NCBI RefSeq assembly: GCF_023502425.1
Contig: NZ_JAMFMA010000002.1
Location: forward strand, 1,054,001-1,118,000
DNA: 64,000 nucleotides
Reading direction: 5' to 3'
Source: Flagellimonas spongiicola
Lineage (GTDB): Bacteria > Bacteroidota > Bacteroidia > Flavobacteriales > Flavobacteriaceae
The notes beneath the pieces were generated by a model. It did no database searches. It was not told where the DNA came from and worked only from the letters and a program-made list of their open reading frames with translations. Within the stretch, counting starts at the first letter, position 1, and each line of letters begins with the position of its first letter. The position numbers were made by a program, and so were the translations under genes. This document shows, one piece after another, positions 43,870 through 54,400 of the stretch.

Positions 43870-44529
43870 ATGAAGACGATATCTGCGGTAGTTGAGCACT
43901 ACATCAAAAAGAAACCTTTTTTACAAAGCGCATTGGCACAAGGAATCATTAACCTAACCTCCTTATCCCGACAAATTAAACCGGAAATTTCGGACGCCCT
44001 TGGCAAAGATGTAAAAGATGGTGCTATAGTAATGGCATTGAAACGTCTATCAGATGATTTGGAATTTCGCGCAACACATCGCATAGTTAAGGTGTTGAAG
44101 AACATTGGAGAGATTACTGTGCGTTCCTCCTTGACTGATTATACATTTTTGGCTTCAGAAACAATTTTAGGACAGCAGGCAAAATTGTTGGAAGAAGTAA
44201 ATGCAAACCAAGATGTATTTTATACTTCTTCACGAGGGGTGAATGAAATCAATATTGTAATAAGCAATGTTATGGATGATGTTGTTGAAAAATACTTCAG
44301 ACATGAACGCTGCACCCAAAAAGCTGAAAACCTTTCTTCAATCACTGTAAAATTACCCGCCGAGAATGTTTCTGTACCGGGAATTTACTATTTCATTTTC
44401 CAACGCTTGGCTTGGGAAGGAATTGTGTTGTATGAGGTCATCTCCACAACCAATGAGTTTACCATTTTAGTTAATGAAGAGCAAGTAGATGTTGCTTTTA
44501 AAACCATTAAGGATCTAAAGAGTCTTTAG
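43870..44529 (+). CDS. ACT-like two-domain protein (aspartate-kinase-like regulatory fold)
   Basis: A 219-residue cytoplasmic protein. An N-terminal helical segment (FLQSALAQGIINLTSLSRQI) is followed by two ACT-like betaalphabeta units, the second VPGIYYFIFQRLAWEGIVLY to VDVAFKTIKDL, as seen at the C-terminus of aspartate kinases. No kinase domain is present. Ligand (probably an amino acid) and role unknown; the family appears in flavobacterial genomes as hypothetical. Confidence 0.7.
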   Translation: MKTISAVVEHYIKKKPFLQSALAQGIINLTSLSRQIKPEISDALGKDVKDGAIVMALKRLSDDLEFRATHRIVKVLKNIGEITVRSSLTDYTFLASETILGQQAKLLEEVNANQDVFYTSSRGVNEINIVISNVMDDVVEKYFRHERCTQKAENLSSITVKLPAENVSVPGIYYFIFQRLAWEGIVLYEVISTTNEFTILVNEEQVDVAFKTIKDLKSL

Positions 44530-44589
44530 TCAGCACCAATAAACTAAAGCTTCAGGTTTTTCGTTGTTAGAAAAGATGTTTCTTTTCAT

Positions 44590-46554
44590 ATGACCAAAAA
44601 AAGAATGCTATATGGATTTTTGACCTTTTTGGTCATCTATTTATGCTATTTGGCATACATCTTTATTTTATCACCCAAAACCAATCTTCAGTCCATCTAT
44701 TTAATTCCAAAGGATGCCGTATTCATTATAGAATCCGACAAACCCGTGGAAAGTTGGGCTAAAGTCAGTGAAAGTGAAGTTTGGCAGCATTTACAGCAAA
44801 ACAACTACTTTGCCAATCTTACTGAGAACATTCAAAAAGTAGATACGGTCTTTAATGATAATCATCGTTTGTTCGAGTTCTTTGATGATCGTTCGTTGTT
44901 CATTTCCATCCATATGATCAGTAAAAGGGATTATGGTATTTTTTATGTCTTGGATTTAAAGCGTATTGCAAAATTAAACTTGCTCAAAACCTACATCAAT
45001 ACCTTGCTCAATGACAATTTTACCATGAGCAAACGAACGTACCACGGACAAGAAATACTGGAAATATATGATCGGAAGAGTAAAGAGACGATATACTTGG
45101 CCTTTATCAAGAATCAACTTGTAGCTTCTTATACCCACACTTTGGTTGAAGCATCCATTGATCAGTACCAAGAACCTATTTTAGGTCGAGATTTGAATTT
45201 CCTTGAGATAAATTCTAAGATCGGTTATGAGGATTTATTCCGATTGTATCTGCAATATGATTTTCTGGACGAATATTATCACCGGTTTTCCACAGAACCA
45301 AATGAGTGGGTGGATCGTGTAAGTGAGAATCTATTGTTTTCTGGTTTTCATATGAATTTGGATGAAAACAATACAATTACAGCAGATGGCTTTACCAATA
45401 TAAGTGCAGATAACCATAATTACCTTGCTGCCCTGCAACGATCCGGGAAGGCAGAACGCGGAGTACCGCAAATAGCAACCGACCGAACGGCGCTCTACGT
45501 TAGTTATGGTTTTGATAGTTTTAAGGAATTCTACGCCAATTTCGAAGGCATTAAGAAGCAAAATCCTGAGCAATTTGAAAACTATACACAAGGCCTTCAA
45601 AAAGTCGAAAAGTTTTTGAAAATTGATGTTCAGGAAAACTTTGTGAGTTGGATCGGTGACGAAATAGCATTGGTGCAGATCCAATCAAAAATTGAAACGC
45701 GAAAAAATGAAATGGCCTTGGTTTTAAAAACCAATGATTTAGAAGAGGCTAAACGGAATTTGGATTTTGTGCTCAAACAAATCAAGAAAAAGACGCCAGT
45801 AAAGTTTAAGGCCATAACCTACAAAGAACATCAAATTAATTTTCTCTCGATAAAAGGGTTCTTCAAGTTGTTGCTGGGTAATCGTTTTAAATCATTTGAT
45901 AAGCCATACTTTACCCAGATAGGAGCATATGTTGTATTTAGCAATAACCCGAATACCCTAAAGGGTATGATTGAAGATTATTTGGCGGGGAATACCTTGT
46001 CCGCGGTTCCCGAATATCAAAGCTTCAATACCAAATTCAAAAAAGAATCAAGTTTATTTGCTTATAGCAACGTTCCCTTACTTTTTGATAATTTAAAATC
46101 CATTGCCGACGGTGAAATGCGCATTGACATGCAAAAAAACAAGGATTTTATTGTGTGCTTTCAGCAAGTTGGGTTTCAACTTACACCAGAAGATGAACTT
46201 TTTGAAAGTAGACTTGTGGTTAACTTTTCTAAGGTAGATCCAACTCCAACAAAAATTGAAATCTCAAAACCCAAAATTCAAAAGGACACGGAAACCGCAA
46301 TATCTGATTCGGTATTCGACTTAAAACCGATATACCCTGATGATCTTACCGCCAATGAATTTGTTAAGAACTACTCCAATGGCAATATCAGATTCGAGGT
46401 GGAACTAAAAGATGGATTGAAACATGGTCGGTATCGCGAATTTTACAAGAACGGAGCGGAGCGAATGACAGGTAAATTTAGAAAAGATAAGCAAGTCGGG
46501 ACATGGCGGTATTATGATTCTGAAGGGAATCAACTTTTGAAAAAGAAATTCTAA
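44590..46554 (+). CDS. membrane-anchored DUF3352-like protein with C-terminal MORN/YwqK repeats
   Basis: A 654-residue protein with one N-terminal helix (YGFLTFLVIYLCYLAYIFIL), then a long periplasmic region with two DUF3352-type halves (LIPKDAVFIIESDKPVESWA, FLKIDVQENFVSWIGDEIAL). The last about 60 residues form two MORN/YwqK-like repeats (NGNIRFEVELKDGLKHGRY, KFRKDKQVGTWRYYDSEG). The combination of domains is uncommon. No enzyme motif. Function unknown. Confidence 0.75.
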   Translation: MTKKRMLYGFLTFLVIYLCYLAYIFILSPKTNLQSIYLIPKDAVFIIESDKPVESWAKVSESEVWQHLQQNNYFANLTENIQKVDTVFNDNHRLFEFFDDRSLFISIHMISKRDYGIFYVLDLKRIAKLNLLKTYINTLLNDNFTMSKRTYHGQEILEIYDRKSKETIYLAFIKNQLVASYTHTLVEASIDQYQEPILGRDLNFLEINSKIGYEDLFRLYLQYDFLDEYYHRFSTEPNEWVDRVSENLLFSGFHMNLDENNTITADGFTNISADNHNYLAALQRSGKAERGVPQIATDRTALYVSYGFDSFKEFYANFEGIKKQNPEQFENYTQGLQKVEKFLKIDVQENFVSWIGDEIALVQIQSKIETRKNEMALVLKTNDLEEAKRNLDFVLKQIKKKTPVKFKAITYKEHQINFLSIKGFFKLLLGNRFKSFDKPYFTQIGAYVVFSNNPNTLKGMIEDYLAGNTLSAVPEYQSFNTKFKKESSLFAYSNVPLLFDNLKSIADGEMRIDMQKNKDFIVCFQQVGFQLTPEDELFESRLVVNFSKVDPTPTKIEISKPKIQKDTETAISDSVFDLKPIYPDDLTANEFVKNYSNGNIRFEVELKDGLKHGRYREFYKNGAERMTGKFRKDKQVGTWRYYDSEGNQLLKKKF

Positions 46555-46562
46555 TTAGTGGA

Positions 46563-46934
46563 TTAATGCTCAGAAATTTCTTTATCATTCTTGTTCCGTG
46601 CTTTGTAGCCCCATTTGCATAATTGGTCCAGTACGGGGATTAAATCTGTACCTATTTCAGTTAGATAGTATTCAACATGTGGAGGAATAGTTTGAAAATC
46701 CTTTCTTATAATTAAACCGTCTGCCTCTGACTCACGCAATCGTTGTGTGAGCATTTTTTCAGAAATAAAACCGATATCCTTTTTAATCTCTCCATATCTT
46801 TTATTACCTAAGGAAATACTCCAAAGAATATTCACTTTCCATCTTCCTTTTAAAACTTCCATGGCGTGGGGCAAACCACATAAGCTTTCCAGTCTTTTTT
46901 GATTTTCAAAATTGGTAGAGGCTAATTTTCGCAT
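46563..46934 (-). CDS. HxlR-family transcriptional regulator
   Basis: A 123-residue winged-helix regulator: SLCGLPHAMEVLKGRWKVNI (Cys19), RYGEIKKDIGFISEKMLTQR and DGLIIRKDFQTIPPHVEYYL. The N-terminal Cys is typical of redox- or electrophile-sensing HxlR members (YodB/HypR). It is divergent from the DUF1330-like gene; the 92-bp gap carries inverted repeats that may be its operators. Confidence 0.9.
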   Translation of the reverse strand: MRKLASTNFENQKRLESLCGLPHAMEVLKGRWKVNILWSISLGNKRYGEIKKDIGFISEKMLTQRLRESEADGLIIRKDFQTIPPHVEYYLTEIGTDLIPVLDQLCKWGYKARNKNDKEISEH

Positions 46935-46969
46935 TATACGTACTTTATTGTATGTACCCTAAATATAGT

Positions 46970-46994
46970 AAGTATTAACCAAATAGGAATACTT
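46970..46994. promoter_or_regulatory. possible HxlR operator
   Basis: Inverted repeat AAGTATT-N11-AATACTT in the divergent intergenic region; a second element GTAC-N10-GTAC lies at 46940-46957. TACTTTTA at 46990 overlaps the right arm as a one-mismatch -7 box. Confidence 0.45.
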
Positions 46995-47026
46995 TTAATC
47001 TTGAAATCAATTTAATTCAGGAAACA

Positions 47027-47758
47027 ATGAAAAAAACAAATGTATTATTTGCCCTCTTAGTTTCATTCTATATCACTTTTGGATATGGACAAAAGACCAT
47101 GGAAATTCATTTTAATTCGGAAAAAGTGATCGAAATTGCATATGCGAACATCCGGGGGGGAATGGAAGCGCAATTGAACCAGGATTATTTCCCGAAAATT
47201 ATTCCAATTGCTGCAAAATATGGAGGTAAAGTTCTAGGGAGCTTTGAAGTTTTGGCTGTGACCGGGGGAGAGGTAAGACCTCAATTGGTTGCTATTTTTG
47301 AATGGCCGAATCTTCAGGCGCATGCTAATTTGCTCAATGATAAGGAAGCCAAAAAAATCTTCCCAATCAGAGATACTGCCCTTACCGACATTAAGCTGTC
47401 CTATTTTGTTGTAGAAAAGGATGTGGCGGTTACCTTCCAATCAGACAAAGTGTACGAGTTTTTTAGTGGGTGGTTAACCCCGGAGGCACAAACAGCACTT
47501 CCTCAATACTTTGCCAAATCGGAAGCGCCTAAATTAAAGTATGGCCCGCCTAAATTTTTAGTGGATCTTAAACCGGCACCTGGTGTTAAGAAGGAGGATT
47601 ATATCTTAATACCGGATGTTACCGGGATTGTGGAATGGAATAACACCGCCGCGTTTTATGGATTATCAGCAGATCCGGATTTTAAAAAGGTATCCCATCT
47701 GCTTGAAAGTTCAGTATCAAGGTTGGATATGATCCATACGAAGATTTTAATGCCATAG
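47027..47758 (+). CDS. exported protein with two DUF1330-like domains
   Basis: A 243-residue protein with a signal peptide (LLVSFYITFGYGQ). Two dimeric alpha/beta-barrel (DUF1330-like) halves: VIEIAYANIRGGMEAQLNQD to IKLSYFVVEK, and KVYEFFSGWLTPEAQTALPQ to SVSRLDMIHTKI. Cytoplasmic DUF1330 proteins are common; an exported double form is less so. Probably the target of the divergent HxlR regulator. Ends in a terminator at 47782. Confidence 0.78.
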   Translation: MKKTNVLFALLVSFYITFGYGQKTMEIHFNSEKVIEIAYANIRGGMEAQLNQDYFPKIIPIAAKYGGKVLGSFEVLAVTGGEVRPQLVAIFEWPNLQAHANLLNDKEAKKIFPIRDTALTDIKLSYFVVEKDVAVTFQSDKVYEFFSGWLTPEAQTALPQYFAKSEAPKLKYGPPKFLVDLKPAPGVKKEDYILIPDVTGIVEWNNTAAFYGLSADPDFKKVSHLLESSVSRLDMIHTKILMP

Positions 47759-47781
47759 TTAGTGTGTTGATTTGTTCGTGA

Positions 47782-47818
47782 CGGGCAGCTCTTTACAACA
47801 AAGACTGCTCGTTTTTTT
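47782..47818 (+). terminator. intrinsic terminator
   Basis: CGGGCAG-C-TCTTT-ACAAC-AAAGA-CTGCTCG (one G-T pair) followed by TTTTTTTT, 24 bp after the stop at 47758. Confidence 0.88.
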
Positions 47819-47887
47819 TGTGATGAATTTGCCATTTGATTTTAGGATTCCTTAAGCATTCACTAACTTGATTTTTTAAATCAAAAA

Positions 47888-49045
47888 GTGATGAAAAGAA
47901 CCCTATTGTTGATGAGCTTTTTGCTCATAGCGCTGTTGAACTCCACTTACGGCCAAGAGTATAATTTCCCTGATAGAAACAACGTTTGGAAGAAGGCTGA
48001 AAACAATCAGTTTGATTACAATGTGGATAAACTCGAAGCTGCTGTAAACTTTGCGGAATCCAATGAATATTCTGGGTCAAGAGATTTAAAACAGGCGATT
48101 ATCAAAGGATTTGAGCGCGAGCCCTTTCACGATATTTTGGGTCCTACAAAAGAACGTGGAGGTCCTGCAGGATTAATTCTCAAAGACGGGTATTTACTCG
48201 CATCTTGGGGTGATATAGATCGTGTGGACATGACATTCAGTGTCACCAAAAGTTTTTTGTCCACTATGGCTGGCTTGGCGGTTGACCAAGGACTCATTTC
48301 TAACGTTGAAGATAAAATTGGAAAATACGTTTGGGACGGAACATTTGATGGTGCACACAATAGTAAAATCAACTGGGAGCACCTATTACAACAAAACTCA
48401 GATTGGTCTGGAGAACTTTGGGGCTTGGAAGACTGGGCAGATAGACCCCCACGGGAAGGTGGTTTGGATGATTGGAGGTTTCGTAAGTTGAATGAACCCG
48501 GAACCGTTATGGAGTACAACGATGTTCGTGTCAATGTTTTGGCGTACTCACTTACCCAAGTTTGGCGGAAACCACTTCCGCAGATCCTCAAGGAAAATGT
48601 CATGGATAAAATAGGAGCTTCAACAACATGGAGATGGTATGGTTATGATCACGCTTGGACAGTTATTGATGGTATGAAAATGCAATCTGTAACCGGGGGA
48701 GGACATTCTGGGGCCGGAATCTTCATTAGTGCTTCGGACATGGCGCGGTTTGGAATGGTTTTCCTAAACGATGGTAAATGGAAGAATCATCAGATTATCA
48801 GTGAAAACTGGATAAAAAAGGCAACGCAATCTTCAAAACCAAATGTAAATTACGGATACATGTGGTGGTTGAATAAAAAAGGCGAAGAACATTGGTCTGG
48901 CGTACCAGAAAACGTCTTTTATGCGGCTGGTTTTGGTGGTAACTTCATCATTGTAGACCAAGAGAATGGTTTGATAATTGTCACTAGATGGTTGGAACCA
49001 AGAAAAGCTGGAGAATTTGCCAAATTGGTGTACGAATCATTCTAA
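47888..49045 (+). CDS. secreted serine hydrolase, beta-lactamase superfamily
   Basis: A 385-residue protein with a signal peptide (LLMSFLLIALLNSTYGQ). Motifs: SVTKSF (S-x-x-K, nucleophile and base), MEYNDVRVN (Y-x-N) and GAGIFISASDMARFGMVFLN; the third H-x-G type motif is likely SGVPENVFYAAGFGGN. The group includes 6-aminohexanoate-dimer hydrolase-like (EstB/NylB) enzymes. Substrate unknown. Its end overlaps the Dph6-like gene by 9 bp tail to tail. Confidence 0.87.
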   Translation: MMKRTLLLMSFLLIALLNSTYGQEYNFPDRNNVWKKAENNQFDYNVDKLEAAVNFAESNEYSGSRDLKQAIIKGFEREPFHDILGPTKERGGPAGLILKDGYLLASWGDIDRVDMTFSVTKSFLSTMAGLAVDQGLISNVEDKIGKYVWDGTFDGAHNSKINWEHLLQQNSDWSGELWGLEDWADRPPREGGLDDWRFRKLNEPGTVMEYNDVRVNVLAYSLTQVWRKPLPQILKENVMDKIGASTTWRWYGYDHAWTVIDGMKMQSVTGGGHSGAGIFISASDMARFGMVFLNDGKWKNHQIISENWIKKATQSSKPNVNYGYMWWLNKKGEEHWSGVPENVFYAAGFGGNFIIVDQENGLIIVTRWLEPRKAGEFAKLVYESF

Positions 49046-49735
49046 CACAATATCACAAAATCCAAATCGGATGTTTTTGGAAGCATCCGATGGATTGGTA
49101 TAGTTTTTAAAAACTTTTTTACCGAGTTTAAAGTTGATAGGGTTCTTAAAAATTGGACCATCAAAGCAAAATGTGTGGAATTCCCCGTTTTCCCCACATG
49201 GATCAACTTCTACAGGTAATTCTTCCAGAAGTTCCATACTGAGTTGGCGGCCAAGAAATGATTCATCCAATAGCTCGTTATTGAGGCAAACGATTACTGT
49301 GCGGAAACCTTGCGTTATAAATTCTTGATACAATTCTTTAGTGTCTTTTTTCCAGATGGGAAAAATTGCTTCAATGTCTAATTTGGATAACATTTGTTCC
49401 CGATACACTTTTAAATCTTCCAAAAAGATATCCCCAAAGGCGGCATGAGTGTATCCTTCAGCAACCAAACCCAGGATTTTGGCTCGCATCAAAAAATTGT
49501 ATTCTTCCATGCTGGGTTGCTCGGGAACTTCAACTATGTCCAAGGGCAATCCAATGGATTTGGTCTGGGCAATCAAAACATCCCTTTTCAAACCATGCAT
49601 GGACACACGGTCATAATGCGCATTAACCGTTGTTAACAATCGGTCTACTTGATATTTTTCCTGCTGCAGAAGTAGATATAGGGCCATGGCCGAATCTTTT
49701 CCTGAACTCCAATTGAAGTATGTTCTTGCTGGCAT
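49037..49735 (-). CDS. Dph6-type ATP pyrophosphatase (diphthine-ammonia ligase-like)
   Basis: A protein of about 232 residues with an N-type ATP pyrophosphatase fold: PP-loop FNWSSGKDSAMALYLLL, AAFGDIFLEDLKVYREQMLS and DESFLGRQLSMELLEELP, then DPCGENGEFHTFCFDGP, the Dph6 signature. Bacteria do not make diphthamide, so the real substrate is another amide formation. The ATG at 49735 (MPARTYFNWSS) is preferred over 49753. Single gene. Confidence 0.88.
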   Translation of the reverse strand: MPARTYFNWSSGKDSAMALYLLLQQEKYQVDRLLTTVNAHYDRVSMHGLKRDVLIAQTKSIGLPLDIVEVPEQPSMEEYNFLMRAKILGLVAEGYTHAAFGDIFLEDLKVYREQMLSKLDIEAIFPIWKKDTKELYQEFITQGFRTVIVCLNNELLDESFLGRQLSMELLEELPVEVDPCGENGEFHTFCFDGPIFKNPINFKLGKKVFKNYTNPSDASKNIRFGFCDIVLE

Positions 49736-49894
49736 AATTCGAAGATATGTCATTTGGTTGTTTCTATTTTATGAATACAGTAAATTGAAGCATCTGTCTA
49801 TAATGCCGTGTAAATGTCGGGTGAAATACAGCACTATTTTTTGTATAGCTGTGAGTTGCCATTTAACATTGTGCTATTCAAATTAAGATTCGTC

Positions 49895-50707
49895 ATGAAA
49901 CAGCCAGAATTAGGAAAACGAATTAGTCAGCTCAGAAAGGAAAAGGGATTTACCCAAGAAGAGTTGGTTGAGCGATGTAATATTAATGTCCGTACACTTC
50001 AGCGGATAGAAAATGGAGACGTAACGCCTCGTAGCTACACAATAAAGACCATTCTGTCTGCTTTGGACCAAGACCTTGAAAACCTACAAGATAGCAATGG
50101 GCAGCATTCAGATTCTCTACTTGGGCCAATTTCTAAACAGGAATCCAAGTCTGTTCATACGTTATTGACATGGGCTTGGGTTTCAGGTATACTTTTTTTG
50201 ATCATGGCTATATTTGAAGGCATGGCCGACTATCTTAGAGTGGAAGATGGAGAATTGATATTTGGTCTCTGGGGTCACGTCGGAATCAAGTGCTTTGTGT
50301 TGGTGTTCAATCTTCTGTTCTTCTATGGATATTTGGTGGCAGGAAAAATACTCGGCAACTATTTGATGAAAATTGTTGTGGTGATCTACATGGTCACTTT
50401 AGTCGTGTTTTATGGATACGATATCTTTTCTTTATTCAATGAGGTTTTGGAAATTGAAGTGGTTTTCATGGCGGAGGGATTGGTCTTTGGTATTTTGGGA
50501 ATGCTGTTCGGGACCTCGATTTTAAAATCAAGTAAAAAGTTGGGTCCAATTGCTTTTGCTGCAGGCGTCAGTGAATTTATTATGTCTTTTTGTTTGATGA
50601 CGTTGGTGCTGTCAATTCTTGGATTGGTGTTGTTTTTTCCAACGGCAATTTTAGAAATGGTGCTGCTATTTAAAATCGCGCTGTTGGTAAAAGAAAAAAT
50701 GGAATAA
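49895..50707 (+). CDS. XRE-type HTH regulator with membrane C-terminus
   Basis: About 270 residues: an N-terminal XRE HTH (LGKRISQLRKEKGFTQEELV, NVRTLQRIENGDVTPRSYT) and six or so hydrophobic helices after residue 85 (LLTWAWVSGILFLIMAIFEG, IVVVIYMVTLVVFYGYDIF and others). The ATG at 49895 (MKQPELGKR) fits the HTH start; 49814 adds an unlikely leader. Membrane-tethered XRE proteins of this form are frequent in Flavobacteriia; the signal is unknown. Confidence 0.85.
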   Translation: MKQPELGKRISQLRKEKGFTQEELVERCNINVRTLQRIENGDVTPRSYTIKTILSALDQDLENLQDSNGQHSDSLLGPISKQESKSVHTLLTWAWVSGILFLIMAIFEGMADYLRVEDGELIFGLWGHVGIKCFVLVFNLLFFYGYLVAGKILGNYLMKIVVVIYMVTLVVFYGYDIFSLFNEVLEIEVVFMAEGLVFGILGMLFGTSILKSSKKLGPIAFAAGVSEFIMSFCLMTLVLSILGLVLFFPTAILEMVLLFKIALLVKEKME

Positions 50708-50754
50708 TTTTTGTAGCTTTTAGAAGTGTATAACACACTCTAAATCAATCAAAA

Positions 50755-51453
50755 ATGAAAAAATATTCACTCTATTCCGCACTTTTGGCTTTTACCTTGT
50801 TACTCTGTTTTCAAGGTTACGCTCAGAATCAATTGACAGATAATATTTATGGTGTATACTATGTTCCTTCGCTCTACACCAAATTGTATGAGAGTGATGA
50901 AGGGTCTCCGTATTTGAATCCTAAATTCACACCTGCTAAAATCAATGATTCCAAAAAGACTTATTTGGTCCGTATCAACGCGCACAAGGAAACTGCCGAA
51001 GTATGGGTAAGTGAAGACCGGGTCATAGAGCTGTCCAATGAACGTAAAAATAGCATTGCCTTGTCAGATGGTAGCGACAAAAATTATGAAGCTGCTCGTT
51101 ATGTAAAACCCAAAGGAAACTACGGGAATGCCTTTTTTCAGTCCGTAGAAAAAAATGACAAATACAGTTTGTTCCTTAAAGAACGGATCAAGTATTTCAA
51201 AAAGGAAAAAGCAGAAGGTTACAAGGCTGAAAAGCCAGCACGATTTGAAAAAATAAAACCATACTACTATCTAAGGGTTGGCGCCGACGAAAAGAAAGCT
51301 TTGGTTCATTTACCGAGCAGTACTAACAAATTTGTACAAGTCTTTGCAAAAAGCAGGCATAAAGCCCTTAAAGGTTATATAAAGCAAGAAAAATTAAATC
51401 TTACTTCGGAAGACGATTTGATCAAAGTCCTAGATTACATTTACAAATCCTAA
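50755..51453 (+). CDS. exported protein of unknown function
   Basis: A 232-residue protein with a signal peptide (LLAFTLLLCFQGYAQ). Mature part is Lys- and Tyr-rich, alpha/beta (IYGVYYVPSLYTKLYESDEG, YYYLRVGADEKKALVHLPSS). No family recognised. Its stop codon abuts the stop of mfd without any gap. Confidence 0.65.
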   Translation: MKKYSLYSALLAFTLLLCFQGYAQNQLTDNIYGVYYVPSLYTKLYESDEGSPYLNPKFTPAKINDSKKTYLVRINAHKETAEVWVSEDRVIELSNERKNSIALSDGSDKNYEAARYVKPKGNYGNAFFQSVEKNDKYSLFLKERIKYFKKEKAEGYKAEKPARFEKIKPYYYLRVGADEKKALVHLPSSTNKFVQVFAKSRHKALKGYIKQEKLNLTSEDDLIKVLDYIYKS

Positions 51454-54400
51454 TCAAACTTCTGCCGACTCCTTTTTCCGACGAAAAGGGGTCAATACTA
51501 GTAAGGCTTTTTCAATGGATTCAATTTGGTCGAACACTAGTAAAAGTCGTAGTCCATTTCTGGTTTGTTTTTCCTTGAGCTGACACTTACCAGGATTGTG
51601 CTGTACATATTTTAGTATGTTGGTAAAAACCGGACTCTGATAAAATTCCGATTGTTGGTCAGCTATAAAGTATCCAATGAATTTACCTTTTTTCAAGACT
51701 ACTTTTTCCAATCCTATGTCATTTGCAATCCATTTGATACGGACTGAGTTGAGCAAGTCCACTGCAGGAGTGGGCAATTCCCCAAAGCGATCCACCAACT
51801 GATTTTCATAAGATTGAAGTCCTTCTTCATCTATTACCGCATTCAATTGGGTATATAGATTCAAGCGTTCTGTAATATTGTTGATGTAATCATCCGGATA
51901 CAGCAATTCAAAATCTGTGTCAAGTTGGGTATCCTTGATAAATGTTTTAGGTTTATTTCCTTCTACCTCTTCGTAAAGTTCCTTGAACTCATTTTCCTTT
52001 AGTTCCTCAATAGCTTCGGAAAGGATTTTTTGATAGGTTTCAAAGCCAATTTCATTTATGAAACCACTTTGCTCACCCCCTAAAAGATCACCTGCGCCCC
52101 TAATTTCCAAATCCTTCATGGCAATATTGAAGCCACTACCTAAATCCGTGAATTGTTCCAATGCTTCAATTCGCTTTCTGGCATCTGGAGTCATCACCTC
52201 ATAAGGTGGGGTTATGAAAAAACAAAATGCCTTTTTGTTGCTTCTACCCACTCGACCTCGCATTTGGTGCAAATCACTCAATCCAAAATTGTTGGCGTTG
52301 TGTATGAAAATGGTATTTGCATTGGTGACGTCCAAGCCACTTTCTACAATCGTTGTTGAAACCAACACATCAAATTCACCGTTCATGAAACCAATCATCA
52401 GCTGTTCCAATTTCTTGCCCTCCATTTGACCATGTCCAATACCTATTTTGGCATCGGGCACCAGCCGTTGTATCATTCCAGCTACTTCTTTTATATTTTC
52501 TATACGGTTATGGATAAAGAATACTTGCCCGCCTCTTTGAATTTCATAGGAAACAGCGTCACGTATAATTTCTTCGTTAAAACGAATAACCCTACTTTCA
52601 ATGGGATATCGGTTTGGTGGCGGGGTATTGATTACGGATAAATCCCTGGCGGCCATCAAACTGAATTGAAGCGTTCTAGGTATAGGTGTAGCCGTCAATG
52701 TCAAGACATCCACATTTTCCTTGATGGATTTTAATTTGTCCTTCACCGACACACCGAATTTTTGCTCCTCGTCCACAATGAGCAATCCAAGATCCTTGAA
52801 TTGTACGTTTTTATTGACCAGTTGATGTGTGCCGATAATAATATCGATTTTCCCAGTTGCCAATCGTTCAAGAATGTCCCTTTTTTCCTTTGCAGTCCTA
52901 AAGCGATTCAGATAATCTACACTTACCGGCAAATCCCCTAGACGTTTTTTAAAGGTATTGTTATGCTGAAAAGCCAATATGGTGGTGGGTACCAAAATAG
53001 CCACTTGTTTTCCGTTGTCCACCGCTTTAAAAGCAGCTCTTATGGCCACCTCGGTTTTCCCAAACCCAACATCCCCACAGATAAGTCGGTCCATTGGGCG
53101 TTCACTCTCCATGTCCCGCTTTACATCTTGAGTTGACTTCTCCTGATCGGGGGTGTCTTCATAAATGAAAGAGGCTTCCAGCTCATGCTGTAAATAGCTG
53201 TCGGGAGCATATTGGAACCCTTTTTCAAGGCGTCTTTTGGCATATACTTTAATGAGGTCAAAAGCAATTTTCTTGACCCTGCTTTTAGTTTTTTGTTTCA
53301 GCTTTTTCCAAGCTGCGGATCCTAATTTGTAGATTTTAGGAACTGCGCCGTCCTTGCCATTGAACTTTGATATTTTATGCAGGGAATGAATACTGACATA
53401 AAGGATGTCCCGGTCACCATACACTAATTTAATGGCTTCTTGTTTTTTTCCTTCCACATCAATTTTTTGCAATCCGCCAAACTTTCCAATACCATGGTCA
53501 ATATGGGTCACATAGTCTCCAATCTCCAGTTTATTGAGCTCCTTGAGTGTAATGGCCTGTTTTTTGGCGTAACCATTTTTCAATTGGAACTTATGGTAAC
53601 GTTCAAAGATTTGATGATCCGTATAACAAGCCAGCTTTAAGGTGTGGTCAATAAATCCTTGGTAAATAGGAAAAACCACCGTTTTGTAATGCACTTCTTG
53701 TTCAATATCCTGAAAAATATCATTGAAACGTTTTGCCTGTTGTTCAGTAGCGCAGAAAATAAAATTGGAATATCCCTTACTATGATTGTCGTTGAGGTTT
53801 TCTATCAACAAATCAAACTTTTTGTTGAAAGCAGGTTGTGGCTTGGTGTTGAAATCAATTGTTTCTTTGCCAAGTTTCTCCTCAACGTTCACAGATTTAG
53901 ATTCGATTTCAACAAGCTTGAATTGACCCAACTGGGATTTCAACAGCGAGGAAGTGACGAAAAGTTCCTCTGGCTTGGAATGCTTGATTTCCTCGCTTAA
54001 CGCTTTGAAATTGTCCTCGGCTTTTTCAAAAAAGGAATCGATTCGCGCATAGACCAAATCCAAGTGTTTCGCGAAAATCACCGTTTTTGGCGAGATGTAT
54101 TTCAAGAAACTCTCCCTTGTTTCTTGAAGGAACTTATTCTCTACATTTGGAATGATGGTGATTTTCTTCACCTTGTCGGTGGAAAGCTGTGTTTCCACAT
54201 CAAAAGTCCGGATACTGTCCACTTCGTCCCCAAAAAACTCGATGCGGTAAGGTTCATCATGAGAAAACGAAAAGACATCCACGATGCCACCGCGCACGGA
54301 AAATTCCCCTGGTTCGGTTACAAAATCAACCCTTTTGAATTGATATTCAAACAGTACTTCGTTTAAAAAATCCAGGGAAAGCGTATCCTCCAACTTGATT

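Noticed and set aside
49814-49894. Longer N-terminus of the XRE regulator
   Set aside because: The extra 27 residues are not family-like and the HTH begins directly after the ATG at 49895.
50800-50985. Minus-strand frame opposite the exported unknown protein
   Set aside because: No signal, family or promoter; the plus-strand gene has a clear signal peptide.
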